A stretch of DNA of 64,000 nucleotides from Acanthornis magna (GCA_036785705.1 JAWUZG010000001.1:1674001-1738000); one strand, 5' to 3'. Shown: positions 32,231 through 44,491, numbered from the stretch's first letter. Translations and numbers: made by a program. The notes: generated from the letters alone by a model not told the origin.

Positions 32231-34360
32231 TTCTGTAATGTCCCCCAGGTTAATTTTTATAATATGATCTCAGCCTCCTTTTGCTGGATATGCACGGATG
32301 TGGTAATTGTGACCAAATATGGCTTTTACCGCTCCCATCTGACGTGTCAAGGAGAATAACTGGTATCATCCTATCTTGCACTTCTGGAGCTTTTATCTCC
32401 CAGTTTCCCAAACTGTTTCAACATCATTCCAAGCAGCAGAGAAGAACCTGTTTTCTTCCCCCAGTTAAATGACTCCTCCTGGTCAGAAATGCTGACTGCT
32501 GAAAAAATGGATTAATTTCAGGCACTTTCGGCAAAGAACAAGTACAGTTTAGTAACAGAGTGTGCTTATTCTGGTGGGGTGGCATTTTGAGTTCCAGGAA
32601 CTCTGTGTGGAAAAGACAGTTCCTCGGACAGGGAGCTGATGAGTTGTGACATGGAACAGTTGGTGAAACACAGTGGTTGATTTGTGGCTGTGAGGGCTTC
32701 AGCCGAGGCGAGGAGTGGGAAGGTCTCATTGAAGTTTGGGTCATTTTCCTTGTTCCTCCCGCTCCAGCGAGTGAGGCTGAGGAAATGCAGTTGCACAGAG
32801 CTCCCTACAGCCACACAAGGTAGATATCAAAGCGATTACAGCCCAGTGAGATGGGTTATATACCTCCTAGTTGCCTTTGGGGATGTCCACTCTGCATTTT
32901 AAAGGGGAGTGTCCATTTGCTGACCCTTAACCTTTCTAACAAGGGTAGATTTTTGTGGTCTGTGTCATGAAAATTGTCAAGGGGAGACTCTGGGCAGAGC
33001 CTTGATTTATGAGCACATTTGAAGGCATATTGTCCTCTGGTGCAGTTGAGATTAGATGTCTTAAGAGACTCTTTTCACTTCTCATTAGGGTTCACTATCT
33101 GATACATGTCACTCAAGAAGTTCAGCGGTTTCCTCTGCAAACAGCCTTTCTGCTGCTCCAAAAAGGCTGATAAATCCTGAATTTTGAGCTTCTAAGGCAC
33201 ATATACACCCTCTCTTTTGTATATAATTTATATATAAATCAAACAATGAACTGAAAACAAGATACTGCCTTTCCTCTGTCATACACTGTTCTTGAGTCCA
33301 GGCCCAGGCCCAGGACTAATTCCTGCACGCGATTCATCTTATGTTTAGATGTTTGCAGCACGGAAGGAAATATCTTAGATTCCCACTGCCACTAAGGAGA
33401 AACACTCCACGAGTCCAGACTATTTTATCCTATGATGGACACCTCAATCTGGGCAGAGAAATCACAATCTAGAAGTTCCTATTTCTCTCCAGGAGCTGTA
33501 AAAATCTTGGCTTCCACCTCACATTCACATGTTTAAAGCCAGGTGAGATGAATACCATTCTTATATTTGCCTTCAGGTCTTGTGTCTTGCCATGGACGTG
33601 TAGAGCAGAAATTAGTTTTGGTAGATCTTGGCTGGGACTGCTAGAGATGGTGGCAACAGCAATAACCATGATAACAGCAGCAACAAGAGCCATAGATCTG
33701 ATGCAAGTATCCATCAAATATAAGATTTTCACTACCCATCAACCTTAATGACTTTCACTTATCAACCTAATTTTAATCTCATCAACTTTAGAGCAGACTT
33801 CATTCACTTCAGTGGAGCTCTTTTCAAATGACAATAATATAAACACGACTTTCATCTGTAGATCAGGTGTTACCAAGAAGATTGGCATCTGCAGGATTTT
33901 ACTTCCTGGTTGTGACCTGTTTCTGGATTATTAAAATGATCTGAGTAGCATCTTGCAAGTTACACTTTGAATATTGGAATAAAAAGGTCCAAACTTCCAA
34001 GCACAGCTACTGATCCTCAGAGTTTCTAGTTTGAATGGCTTGAACTTAAATGCCTTCATGAACTTGATTTCTGAGTGCTGAGTGCCCTCTTTCTGAAATC
34101 CAGGCTTTGATAAAAAGTCTTATGTTGGCAACATACAAACAGACCCCCTAAATCTCTCCCTAATTCAGAAATCTTGGTCAAGGATCTGTGGTCAATGCAC
34201 CCTGGTCATCTATTTGCCACATTGCATACTGAACATTTTATTTTACATTCAAATGAGATTTTGACCTATATGTGCAAAATAAATGATTTTAGAAGTTGAG
34301 ACACAGTATTTTTTACTGATGATTCTTTTGAAATATTCAACATTGCCTGTGCTGTTTCTC

Positions 34361-34374
34361 TTTTTTTTTTTTTT
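34361..34374. repeat. T14 run followed by C5
   Basis: Fourteen thymines directly followed by five cytosines. Homopolymer tract with no attached element recognised. Confidence 0.85.
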
Positions 34375-35034
34375 CCCCCTGAGTTTGGCTAGAAAAGCGG
34401 TAAACAGATACTTAAAAAAAATGGAAACTTCACTAGCAATTTACCCCACAGTTACACATCTTTCTGCTTTGGAGAACATTTAGCTAAAATTAGATGACAG
34501 CTCTATACCCTTAGAACCAGTGTTATGTTTTTCCTCCATTTCTGATCTACATAATTCAAAACAAGGAAATGTTAGCAGGTAAAACTGCAGGGTAAAACCT
34601 TTGGCTGCTGGAAATATTTGCATTTATTAAACTAACAACTGTAAAGCAGATATGCACATCTTTAGACTTCCTCATTCTTGCCTTATTAAAAAAGATCTTT
34701 GAAATTCAAAAACTTCCATGTAAATCTTGTGCAGGTTTTTTTCCTTCCCCTGATGCAGATGATTGTACTTGGGTGGTTTAAAAAAACAGAACCTGGATCC
34801 AGGAACTTCAACACACCACTGATGGTTGAAATCCAGACCTAGTCTGGATTTATAATTTGATAATGGCTGGAATGAGGGTCCCCAACAACTCCCTCAGACT
34901 CATGAGCTGGAATTTTTCCACTGTGCACAAGCATGTTAGAGAAAACTGGCTTGTCCTGATCCATTTGCATGGAGGTAGGCAAGCAAAGGTCTAATGAACC
35001 ATATCCCCATATCCCCCAGTGCTGCATCCTCAGC

Positions 35035-35095
35035 CTTCTGAACACTTTCAGGGATGGCGATCCCACCACTTCCCTGCGCAGCTTCAGTCTGTGTC
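35035..35095 (-). mobile_element. CR1 internal fragment
   Basis: CCTTCTGAACACTTTCAGGG, ATGGCGATCCCACCACTTCC and CTGCGCAGC match the antisense CR1 block with CTTCCAGGGATGGTGACTCC and ACCACTTCCCTGGGCAGC. Neither the octamer tail nor the GGTTGGAA block is present on the left, so this is an eroded piece, possibly with an unrecognisable 3' end around 34990-35030. Confidence 0.65.
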
Positions 35096-35216
35096 TGGAT
35101 CACACCTTGACACCTCCCATGGGAAGGATGCCCATCAGAAACTTGTGCAGACTATGAGATCCCAAAGGTGACTTGTTTGTTTTACCATATGAGGAGATCA
35201 GACGCCTGAGCATAGG

Positions 35217-35357
35217 TCCCATCCCTGGAAATATTCAAGGCTGGGTTGGGTGGGTTGGGGCGTGGAGCAACCTGGTCTAGAGGAAGACGTCCCTTCCGAT
35301 CTGAGGGTGTTGGAACTGAATGATCTTTGAGGTTTCTTCCAACCCAAACCATTCAGC
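35217..35357 (+). mobile_element. CR1 3' end in sense orientation
   Basis: TCCCATCCCTGGAAATATTC, AAGGCTGGGTTGG, GAGCAACCTGGTCTAGAGGA, GTTGGAACTGAATGATCTTT and GGTTTCTTCCAACCCAAACC are CR1 sense blocks. It ends at ACCATTCA with the octamers lost, just before another CR1 begins at about 35379 in the same orientation. A short GGTTGGGTGGGTTGGGG duplication is unique to this copy. Confidence 0.93.
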
Positions 35358-35378
35358 CAAAGGTGGGTCGGTACAAAC

Positions 35379-36150
35379 CTCATGAATTTCAACAGAACAA
35401 AGTTCAAGGTCCTACACCTGGGTTTCAGCAATCCCAGGCACACCCACAGGTGGGGTGGAGAAGTGATTGAGAGGAGCCCTGTGGAAAAAGACTCGGGGGT
35501 CAGGGCTGATGAAAAAGTCACCATGATGGGACAGTGAGTGCTCACAGCCCAGAAAACCAAGGGTGATCTGGATTCATCCAAAGGAGCATGGCCAGCAGGT
35601 CGAGGGAGGTGATTCTCCCTCTATTCAGCCCTCAGGTGTACATTGCTGCTGTCCCCAACGTAAGAAGGACATAAAACTTTTGGAGCAAGTCCAGATGAGG
35701 CCGCGAAGTTGCTAAGGGGACAGGAGCACCTCCCCTACAGAGACAGGCTGAGAAATTTTGGGCTGTTCAGCCTGGAGAAGAGAAAGATTGTGTGGAGATT
35801 TCATAGCAACCTTGCAGTACCTGAAGGGGCTACAGGGAAGCTGGAGAGAAACTCTTCATCAGGAACTGCAGTGGTAGGACTACAGTAGGGAGTAATGTGT
35901 GCAAAGTGAAAGAGGGGAAATTTAAGTTAGACGTAAGGAAGAAATTCCTTACTATCGGAGTGGTGAGACACTGGAACAGGCTGCCCAGGGAGGTTGTGGA
36001 TAGCCCAACCCTGTCAGTGTTCAAGGCCGGGTTGGATAAGGCCTTGAGGAACATGGTCTCGTGGGAGGTGTCCCTGTCCATGGCAGGAGGGGTTGGGGAC
36101 TGGGTGATCTTTAAGGTCCGTTCCAAACCCTTAATGTTCTATAGTTCTAT
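35379..36150 (+). mobile_element. Longest CR1 copy: ORF2 C-terminal part plus 3' end
   Basis: The element begins inside the LINE's second reading frame. CTCATGAATTTCAACAGAAC and AAGGTCCTACACCTGGGT correspond to the family's HMRFNKAK..KVLHLG region, and AGCAGGTCGAGGGAGGTGAT to SRSREVI. It then passes GACAGGCTGAGAAATTTTGG, TTCAGCCTGGAGAAGAGAAA, AAATTTAAGTTAGACGTAAG and CACTGGAACAGGCTGCCC, and ends at TTCTATAGTTCTAT. Stops and frameshifts break the reading frame, and a block around 35635-35665 is shortened where the family usually encodes the segment before the WGPQHKKDME-type motif. It is a dead copy of about 770 bases. Confidence 0.95.
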
Positions 36151-36819
36151 AAAAGCAATTTACTCTCTATCTGATGTTGAACCAGGGCAAATCCACCTCA
36201 CCCTCCAATGCAGAGGCCTTTTCATGCCTCAATCTGTATTTTTCCGCATTGAGTACATCTATATCACACAAGATGATCCTTAAATCACCATTTCTCTAAC
36301 TAATAAAGTATCCCTCGTGGCCCTTTGAAGAAGGTATCGATCGGTAACAGAGAATTAAACAAAACAAAACACAAAAGAATGGTTCCCCTCCTATTTACAG
36401 AAGAAAATGACTCACAAGGGACAGTTTCTTATCTTTTCACAATACAAGGGTAATGCCCTTCATGGCAAACACTGGAGCTGGAACCCAGACTTTTATAGGT
36501 GCTGTGCGAGATGTATTTTCTCATGGGAAATGCTGGACTAGTTCAGACAAGCATCTGTTCTTTCTGAGGGGGCTGGAGCAAGGCTGAGCAATTTCGAAAG
36601 GACACCCCAACTAAGTTTTAATGTTTCCTGGGATAACACCAAGTGACAGTTTTCAAAAGACTTATTTGAAATTATTCTCATTTTGAAGACAGAAGGAACT
36701 GGCTGCAGAATGTGACAATAGATGAGCAGCTAAATTTACTAATCCAACTTAGGGCTTCTTTTCCCCCTACTTCCTTCTTTTACTTGGAATGGTTTCACTG
36801 AACCAGTTAAATTGCAGGA

Positions 36820-37300
36820 GCTTACTTCAATATAGCTAATGCTTTAAACCAATGTTTGAATTTTATACTAATTAAGGCCAATCCACTGTCATTTTTTTCT
36901 ATAATGTGAAGACTAGTGCCCACAGTAACCCTCTGAATTTAACATAAAAGCAAGATAAAACAATTAAAGTGCAAGAATATTTGATTAAGTAGCTCATTGA
37001 TTTATAGTGGAATAAATTGAAACGGATGGGACAGAGAAATTTTTTTTAATGGCACCCATATTTTATGTTCATTATCACAATCTCTGGGCTCTTTGTGCTT
37101 TTGTGATTAAAAGAAGGAGTTTAGGGATAGTAACTCTGGGATTTATTACTCTTGTCTTCTTTCTTAAGGCCTTTTTTCCCCCCTTTTTCTGATTCATGTG
37201 GTAAAATATTAAGTCCCTATTGAAAAGCCGTATGGAGTAAGTACATTGCTACAAACCAGTGGCTGTCTGACATAATTTAAACAGCATTAATCCTGACAGT
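36820..37300. promoter_or_regulatory. Candidate conserved noncoding block
   Basis: Unique AT-rich stretch with ATAGCTAATGCTTTAAACCA, TATACTAATTAAGGCCAATC (TAATTA core beside CCAAT), GTGCAAGAATATTTGATTAA and ATTAATCCTGACAG. No low complexity apart from short T runs, and no frames of interest. It is one of the best-looking blocks by texture; no alignment was available. Confidence 0.33.
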
Positions 37301-38280
37301 TACACAGGGTGAAAAAACAAACACAGAGAGTTTTGTTTTGGTGACAGGGATTAAACCTCTCCTTGGGGTGGTTTCGGCGCTGCAGCAGCTCTCTGGGAGG
37401 GAGCCTCACGCCTTGGATGCACCAGTGAGTGCTGTGGCTGCAGGCTGGGAAAATGCATCATGCAGAGGAGACAAGAAGGGGATGGGGTCACTCTACAGGG
37501 CACCCCCAAGGCCAGGAGCAACCCCAGAGCTGCTGAGTCCCAGGCTCATGGTTATTCCAGCAGACTCTGCAGGTGTCATGCAGTGCTCACCTCTGCTAAC
37601 AGGGATGAGGTGAAGAATGAAGTTATCTCCCCTCTGACCACTCCCTGAAGGGCGCATTCCACTCTTTAGAAGTACAGTTACCCTCCCATGACACCCAAAA
37701 AGCAGGGGGATTTTCTAGCCCTCCCTGCAATGGAGAGAGACAACGCAGCACAAAAATATTTAAGGTATCATTTTATAGAGTCCAAATGTTAAGAGACCGT
37801 CCCAAGGACAGGGAGAAAATCAGTGTCAGAGCAAGCTAACTACAGAGGGGTGACCATTAAGGATGATCCTCTGCAGACCACAGGTTCATGTATCCAATCA
37901 ACCTGCCCTGTGTTCTTGGGATACATCTGTCTAAGGCTTCCTTGCAGCCTTTTGAGGTGGCTCAGAAGAAAACCCCAAAACCTGAGAAGGGGGTGATTAT
38001 CACACTCGGTCTCCTGTAAATATTTAGGTGTTTATAAAAGGAAAAGGTATTTCTGTTGTTTGAAAAAGGGATGGGTGATTTTATCAGTGTCCACACGCAC
38101 TGATACATGTGCATTCTCACTCTCAGACTCCCAGAAAAGCCAGTACAGACTCCTCTGCAGGAGGATTTCTAGAGGGTAACGTGTGCAATGATTCTGGACA
38201 GTGTCTCACAGCTGATCACACTGGCAGGGTAAAAACAGGACTGTAGAAAATTTTAAAAAAAAGAAATATAGGAAAGAATC

Positions 38281-38335
38281 AGAATCATAGAAAGGCTTTA
38301 CTCAGAAGGGACCTTAAAGATCACCAACCAGAATC
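38281..38335 (-). mobile_element. CR1 3' scrap
   Basis: AGAATCATAGAAAGGCTTTA then AGAAGGGACCTTAAAGATCA keeps the octamer and the GGGACCTTAAAGATCA core of CR1 on the minus strand, with the TTGGGTTGG block mutated. About 55 bases are recognisable. Confidence 0.8.
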
Positions 38336-39183
38336 AAGTATCAAATAAGATTCCAGATTAATGAACATAAGCCTGTAAAAGGATTTTGTTGTTGTTGGGA
38401 ACTTGTTTAAAGAATGACTGTGCTTTCCAGGAAAGGAGGTGGTAACAGCAGAAATCCAAGGCAAAGTTGTACCAGATAGAGTGGCCAATAAAATCAGCTC
38501 CTTTCTTCCTCAGCGTTCGTTCTGCTGCCAAGCATCCTCACCATGGAGTTAGGAGACTCCAGAGCCATCTGTTCAGCTTTTCAGAGACCTGATTTCAATA
38601 GTGGGGCTCTGTTTTGTGGCATTTCTTCCCAGAGTTACCTTTTTGCAGGGACATCTGCTTGAAGGTCAGCTGGAACAAAAGTATTGCCTCTCAAAAGAGA
38701 GGGTAACCCGTGCCAGGAGCAGAGCTGGGTGGGGGAGAGAGAGGGACAAGGAAGGCACATTTTTCACTCATTTAGTTTTCCCCCTCTTTCCTCAGGGCAT
38801 GTTTAGGGCTGTGACATCCAGAGGAGCTTGAATGCACCTTTTACTTTCAGCAGTTCTCACCCCAGGAGTTCAGAAATCACAAGCCAAGCTCTTCAAAATT
38901 ACAAGATTGGGTTAAAAGCCATGAAAAAGGCTGTAAAAATTACATTTCAGGGATCTTTCTCTTTGCCTTCTGTCTTCAGAGACTTATGTTTGTGTCCTGC
39001 TTGTTTCAGGATTTTTCTGCAGCAAAACAAGGTCAAAATGTGTAATTTTTTGGTTAGTGTGAGACAGTTCTAAGGGGAACAAAAGCTGAAATTTAATGGA
39101 AAATAATTCTACTGCAAGGTACGTTGTGGTGGTTGACAACCCAGTTTTTGCTCAGCATGAGGAATGAGATGGGTCCATCAGAA

Positions 39184-39200
39184 TATTCTATGACTCTATA
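39184..39200 (+). mobile_element. Possible CR1 octamer scrap
   Basis: ATTCTATGACTCTATAATTC reads as one exact and one or two mutated CR1 octamers in sense orientation. The preceding text (GATGGGTCCATCAGAAT) only faintly resembles a CR1 end. Confidence 0.35.
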
Positions 39201-41570
39201 ATTCTTTGTCTTTAGGGTCCATTCTCTGAAGCTGCTGAAGATGCCTTGCAAATGTTAAATGAGGAGGCTCAGTCTGTCTTTGTCCTTCATCCAAAGTGTG
39301 CTGCAGTGGGGGAAGAGTATTATCTGGAAGATGAAATGATAAAATGATTTTCAAGGGACTCAAACTCTGCTGAGTGGTTCCCATACTTTGCCAGTCAAGG
39401 TAGGATCGATTTTAAGTCACAGCTACCTGGAAGGCTGGTGTGGCACCTCAGCTGCTCATCGCACCTGCAGAGAGACAGATACCTCCACAGAGTGGGCGAG
39501 CACTGGAGGGTGATCAGTTGCCCTCAAAGTGTTTTTTCCCTCCCAGTAATCACAGAGAAAACCTCAGAAACTGCCTAAGTTTAGACTTATACCTTCATAT
39601 GGCAAAAATTAAGTGTCTCCAGACTGATGCCTTGGAGTCAACATGGGTATATTTCTCTGGACACAACGACTGTCTGGTCCTTATGGACCTGAGTCTGTAT
39701 GAATCTTTCCTTGAAAATGTGTGTGCACTGTTGCCAGAGATGCCCTGGGGATGGGAGAAAACTGCTACCTACTTTCAGTAAGGCTGTTGACAATCAGGAG
39801 TGCAGGAATGAAGTAACAGCAGGGATTTGTTCAGGTCTTGAAAGGATCCAGAAGATTTTTTCTTATTAGGGTGGCTGAAAAATAACATATAGATATATAA
39901 TAACCACAGGACTGTGTGGATATGGCTGTGTGTAGGCACACAGGCAAGCACACACAAAACCTCAACACACATATCTGTGTACCTAAAATTAAAATTTATG
40001 CTATTATACTATTCAACATTGCATGCACACACTCACAAGCAGAATAGTTCAGCCATACTAGCACGTCTTTGGTTTAGGACAAACAGAAGATGATAATACT
40101 GAGACCTTGCTGTACCAGGGGAATTATAATTCCCTTCTACAGTCATGGTTGGGAAAAGATTACTGCGCTGGTAGCAAGTTTCCAGCCCTCAGCCGCAGAG
40201 TGGGATCTGGAAGCTGGGGAGGGATTATTTCTACCCAGCTGAGGGAAAGGGATGTGTGGAGGCAGGCTCTCAGAAGTGTTTAATCCCACCCTAGCAGCTG
40301 GAGAGCAGTGGTTATCACTGGTGGGTTTTACCAGGGGGAGCCCCCGGCTCAGATTGAACCTCAGCGAGCAGGGAGGCTGGGGAGTGTTTTGGGAAGGGAG
40401 AGGATGGCACTGGGACTGGTGGCTGAGGCAGGAATAAGAAGGCACTGCTCATGGCAGAGGTGGGCCAGGGAAAACGGTTAAATTTGGATTTGAAGCACCA
40501 CTTTGGTGGTTGCAGTGTTGGTCTGTGTGCTGTTAGGCATCACTTTGTGCCCACTGCTGGAGCCTGGCTCCTCCGTGCTGTCTCAGCACACATCCATCTC
40601 GAAGTCCAGAGGTGCTGTAGAAGGACAGGTTGAGGTGATGGTGATGAGGAAAAGCCCAAGCACACAACCAGGGGTGACACAGCTCAGTCTGTGCACCAAC
40701 TCCCACCTTGGGGTCAGCTCTTCCTCAGCGCAGTGTTGAATCACACTTGGGTTGAGTGTTGGTGAGGTGTTAAGTGCTCAGAGCACAAGGAAAAGGTCAT
40801 AGGCTCTTTAGAGCCTCTCAGTTTTCTTCATCAAATCGTCACAATTTAACTCGGCACATAAAGGATGTCCCAGACAACCCAGGCAAGGACAGCTACTTGC
40901 AGCATCTGGGACATGGTGTTTTTTCTGTGCCCTGGGGATTTTCTGTGCCTGCTGGACAGTGACGCCAGCTGAGCTGGTGGCTTGGTGTCCTGTAGCTCTG
41001 CTGTCTCGAGGCCCAGTTTTCTCCACAGCCTGAAGTAGGGTGGAACAAGGCTGGGTGTTAAGTGGGTAGGAGGACTCTAAGGAAGCAGAGCCTGTGTGTT
41101 TCGAGAGAAGGGGCTGATGCTGACTCTATCAGTGACCTTTTCTCCTGTTAGACACTATCTGTGTGAAGAGGGATTAAATTAAATAGCTACGGCCTTCACT
41201 TTCTGTGCAGATGCTCTACAGATAACTCTGCTTTCTGCCAGCCTCACTGCCAGACTGAAATAAGCTGAAATCCTGAAGTTCTGCTCTAGAAAAGGTGTAC
41301 CCACACTCTGGTTTTCCTGCTGTGACAAAATAAAAATAGCAGTTCAAAATTTTCCACATTAGCATAATTTATTTCATCATTGACATGATTGTGAAAAAGA
41401 AGATTCCTACAGAAATCCTCACCGTTTTTATTGGGAGAGCCTTCTGCTTTCTTACCCAATTTCTTTTCAAACTTAGTTTTGCTCTGTACTCAGATGTACA
41501 AGACAACTGGCAATGCAAATCTTGTTGTTTTATGCACTAGTCACAGCGGGTTCGTGTTAAGGAGAGGAAG

Positions 41571-41629
41571 TTTGGTGTTGTTTTTTTTGGTTTGTTTGCT
41601 TGGTTTTGTTTTGTTTTTAATTTTTGTTA
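41571..41629. repeat. T/G-rich low-complexity tract
   Basis: TTTGG, TTTGC and TTTTG units intermixed over about 60 bases. The strand is strongly T/G-biased; no element is recognised. Confidence 0.8.
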
Positions 41630-42018
41630 CCAGTGAGCTGGCTTTCCTTCAAATGCTAAGTGATCCCTTGCTAAATCCTTCCCAACAATTCTCTGAGAGA
41701 TGGAGCCATTTTATTTTCTCAAATGTATTCTGAACCACCACTGTACAGGGTGGTGGTACCCACTGTATTTCAGAAATTAGTATAAAGTTCTTTTTCCAAG
41801 CCTGCTGATACTACAGAAGAAAGTGAGAAGCCAAGATAGAAGGAAAGAGGAAAAGAGCAGAGAACAGAGAAAAATAAGGAAGGGCAGTTGTAGGAATAAA
41901 CCTGATAAGAATATTTCCTGGGGTCATGCTGCTTGGACATTGGGAATCTGTGTCCTTTCCACCACTAAATTGTAATGTCACATCATGACAGTGTCAGACC
42001 CTGGAAGCTTCGTTCTGA

Positions 42019-42112
42019 GTAGAATGGATTGGATTGGAAAGGTCCTTCAAGGTCATCCAGTTCCAGCACCCCTGCCACAGGCATGGGTGCCACCCACTAG
42101 CTCAGGTTCCTC
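42019..42112 (-). mobile_element. CR1 3' fragment (left half of a divergent pair)
   Basis: GTAGAATGGATTGGATTGGA, AAGGTCCTTCAAGGTCATCC and CCCCTGCCACAGGCATGG are CR1 3' blocks read antisense, with a mutated octamer at the left. It ends at AGCTCAGGTTCCTC, where a second CR1 end in the opposite orientation follows within about 20 bases. Confidence 0.85.
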
Positions 42113-42130
42113 ATGGATTTATCACACCTG

Positions 42131-42174
42131 GCTGTTAAGGTCACTTCCAACCCAGACCTTTCTATGATTCTAAG
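42131..42174 (+). mobile_element. CR1 3' scrap (right half of a divergent pair)
   Basis: GGCTGTTAAGGTCACTTCCA, ACCCAGACCTTTCTATGATT and CTAAG match the final sense bases of CR1 including one exact octamer. Together with 42019-42112 it forms two very short CR1 ends joined at their truncated sides. Confidence 0.8.
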
Positions 42175-42293
42175 ACTGCTCTCACTTTCTTTAAAATACT
42201 ACATTTTGGGAATTGGACACCCTGAAAATTAGATTAGGCCATACATTTTCTTAGCATCCTGCAGGAGCATGAAAGTATGAAAATCATGTGAGG

Positions 42294-42312
42294 TTTTTTT
42301 TTTTTTTTTTTT
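42294..42312. repeat. T19 homopolymer
   Basis: Nineteen thymines. It could be the reverse complement of a poly(A) tail, but the sequence to its left on the minus-strand reading shows no recognisable retrocopy. Confidence 0.9.
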
Positions 42313-44169
42313 ACCGTCTGACCTACAAAAGACAGATCCAGATCTGAGCAATGTCCGAGCCCAAGGACTGCTCTTTTTAGCAAGAGTAATTCTTGTAAAA
42401 GAGAGAAGGAAGATTTCAGCTAGCCTGTGATATCGCAGCGTGATTAATCGCCAGAGAAAATCTCTGCTTCCCAAATTCCTCTGCATCTAGGTTTGGATCT
42501 GGATCTACACTTCTGTCTGGGCACCCCCTTCTCACAGACGAGACCCTGAAGGGTAAATTATCTTTCCTGGCAAAAGACACAGGGAGGAGAGCAGGAAGAG
42601 AATCTAAAGGATGAATCCCTCTGTAGTTACATGACTGCCAAAATAACCCTATGGAGATGAATGAGCTCAAAGACAAGCCAGAGTCATCCTCTTTCAGGAA
42701 GTCTAACCCAAGCTGGTGGGTGGCAGAGCACTGGATGTGGGAGCTGCAGCCACCAGTTTCCATGGTGGTCTCGAAGCTGCAGGTCTGGAAGGATGTAGTT
42801 TGTTTTAGCTCTGTTTTTCGTTGGTGCTAGCAACCACACCAGAGCTTGATGAGTTTTCAAATGATGTATCAAGGAGTGTCATGACTGATCTTTAACTTCT
42901 ACAGAAATCTGCAGGACTGCATTTGCTCCCATTGCGGTGGCGGTGCTGGGGGAATTCACACCTCTTGCTCTTCCAGAGCTTCAGTTTTGTGGGTCAAAGC
43001 TCTGAAACCATCAGCTTTAGAACCATTTCTTTGGTTGTTGGAGTTCACAGAGCACATTTCATCTGCACTAACACGGAGACTCTGGCACATCATTCCTGCT
43101 GGAGTGGATGGCATTAGCCCAAGTCTGAATCTGGCCTTTTGACTTTCAAAAATTGGCTGCAAAATGAGGGATCCTTGTCAGCTTTAAGATTGATGCTGTA
43201 TGACTTCAAGCACGTTTGTCATCTGTTTGCAAAGTGAAAATAAGCTTACGGTTGTTGACAGTAAATGAAGTAATATTTACATAATACAGTCATACCTGTT
43301 TCCTGGTAAAGAGATCAATGCATATTTCTTTCTGCAATAACAAATCCATGCCGTATATCTTCACAGACACAATAATATTTGAAGTGAAACATTCATCCAG
43401 CTACATAATTACATCTATTGTTTTCCATTTGCTTTTTGTTCCCTAATAGTTTATTACTAGTGGCCGATAGTCAAAAACAATCCAGAGGGATGCAAAACAG
43501 CCCCTCATTCCAGCTCCTTTCAGAGATATTTTGGTTATTAAAATTACTGTCATTAAGATTGGTGCTTGGATACTGCAAACTGAGGCCACTTGTGATACAA
43601 GGCAGTGCCTGCCCCCAGGATTTTCCAGCTGGAGAGAGGCATGGCAGGACACAGCCACCTCGAAGCAGATCAGCAGAAAAAATCCCTTGATGTGTCCAGC
43701 ACATTTCCCACCCTCCTCCTGGCGGCTCACCAGAGGCAGAGCTAGGGCAGAGGATTGTCCCTGTCCTAGACTTGAGGAAGCTGGAGAACAGGTGATTTGA
43801 GACTGATCCTTTCTGTTTCTCTCAGCTGTCTTTTCCTTTAGTCGAGGGAAGAGGTTTTATCTTTCTGTTCTGTAGCATCTTCCAGACTGTAGGGCTCCTA
43901 AATCACTTCATACAAATCAATAGCAATAAATAAGTCTGAGGTACCCCCACTATTAAGACATTTGTGTGGCCTATCTTGTGTAAATACTGCAGATAGCAAT
44001 CGTGATTTAGTAATTATTTCCCCCTCTTTCCACCTCCATAGCCCTCTATGAACACAGAGCTTCTAAAGAAAACCCTACAGCTATTTTTTTCCCCCGCACA
44101 ACAGTATCAACATAACAAACTCTTTAGTCAGGCAAGTTCCCCTCTCGTCCCTCCAGCTGCCCTTAAATT

Positions 44170-44300
44170 TTCACCCTGATGTAGAATGATGCTCTGAGTC
44201 AACTGGATACTCGCCTCCGCCTACTCGAGCGGCTGTATTTCATATCTCCTGTTACTCTGGGTGTCATGCAAATGGGGAGGAGGAGTTACATCCTCAGCAT
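44170..44300. promoter_or_regulatory. Candidate regulatory block with octamer motif
   Basis: A perfect octamer ATGCAAAT (44266-44273) lies in GTGTCATGCAAATGGGG. To its left is a small CpG group (ACTCGCCTCCGCC and ACTCGAGCGG, about 44209-44232) in otherwise CpG-poor DNA. Octamers bind POU-domain factors. There is no open frame of note and no repeat similarity. Confidence 0.3.
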
Positions 44301-44445
44301 GCAGCAACACTGCTGCCCTTCACATCTGAGTGGCTCTATTTGTTCTTAAAACCATGAGTTATTTGCTCTTTTGCACAACAGTTTTATGCTGCTCTTGAAT
44401 ACCCAGTCTGGGCTGGTCACTGGCTAGAAGAGAAAGCAAAGGAAG

Positions 44446-44491
44446 GTTTCCTGGTAGGAGCAGAGGAAGCAGAGTAGGATTTCCTGGTAGG
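44446..44491. repeat. Near-tandem 33-bp spaced duplication
   Basis: TTTCCTGGTAGG occurs twice, 33 bases apart, and the first copy is followed by AGCAGAGGAAGCAGAG. This appears to be a small local duplication. Confidence 0.6.

Larger units (their letters stand above)
30976..35034. other. Noncoding interval, no gene seen
   Basis: No recognised gene. It holds the candidate conserved block at 31700-32230 and a T14 run at 34361-34374. At 33801-33820 is a string (CATTCACTTCAGTGGAGCTC) resembling an old reptile/bird repeat. The remainder, including 32250-33780 and 33850-34990, shows nothing I can name. Confidence 0.5.
36151..42018. other. Noncoding interval, no gene seen
   Basis: No recognised gene. 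It contains a candidate conserved block (36820-37300), two CR1 scraps (38281-38335 and 39184-39200), a CTCF-like match near 40331 and a T/G-rich tract at 41571-41629. About 39940-40080 is AT-rich with CACACA pieces. GC-richer parts (37330-37620 and 40140-40760) carry domain-free open frames only. Confidence 0.5.

Noticed and set aside
35897..36283. Plus-strand open frame of 128 codons with a protein-like start (KFKLDVRKKF, VVRHWNRLPREVV)
   Set aside because: It is the widely repeated 3' end of CR1 read in sense, not a host gene.
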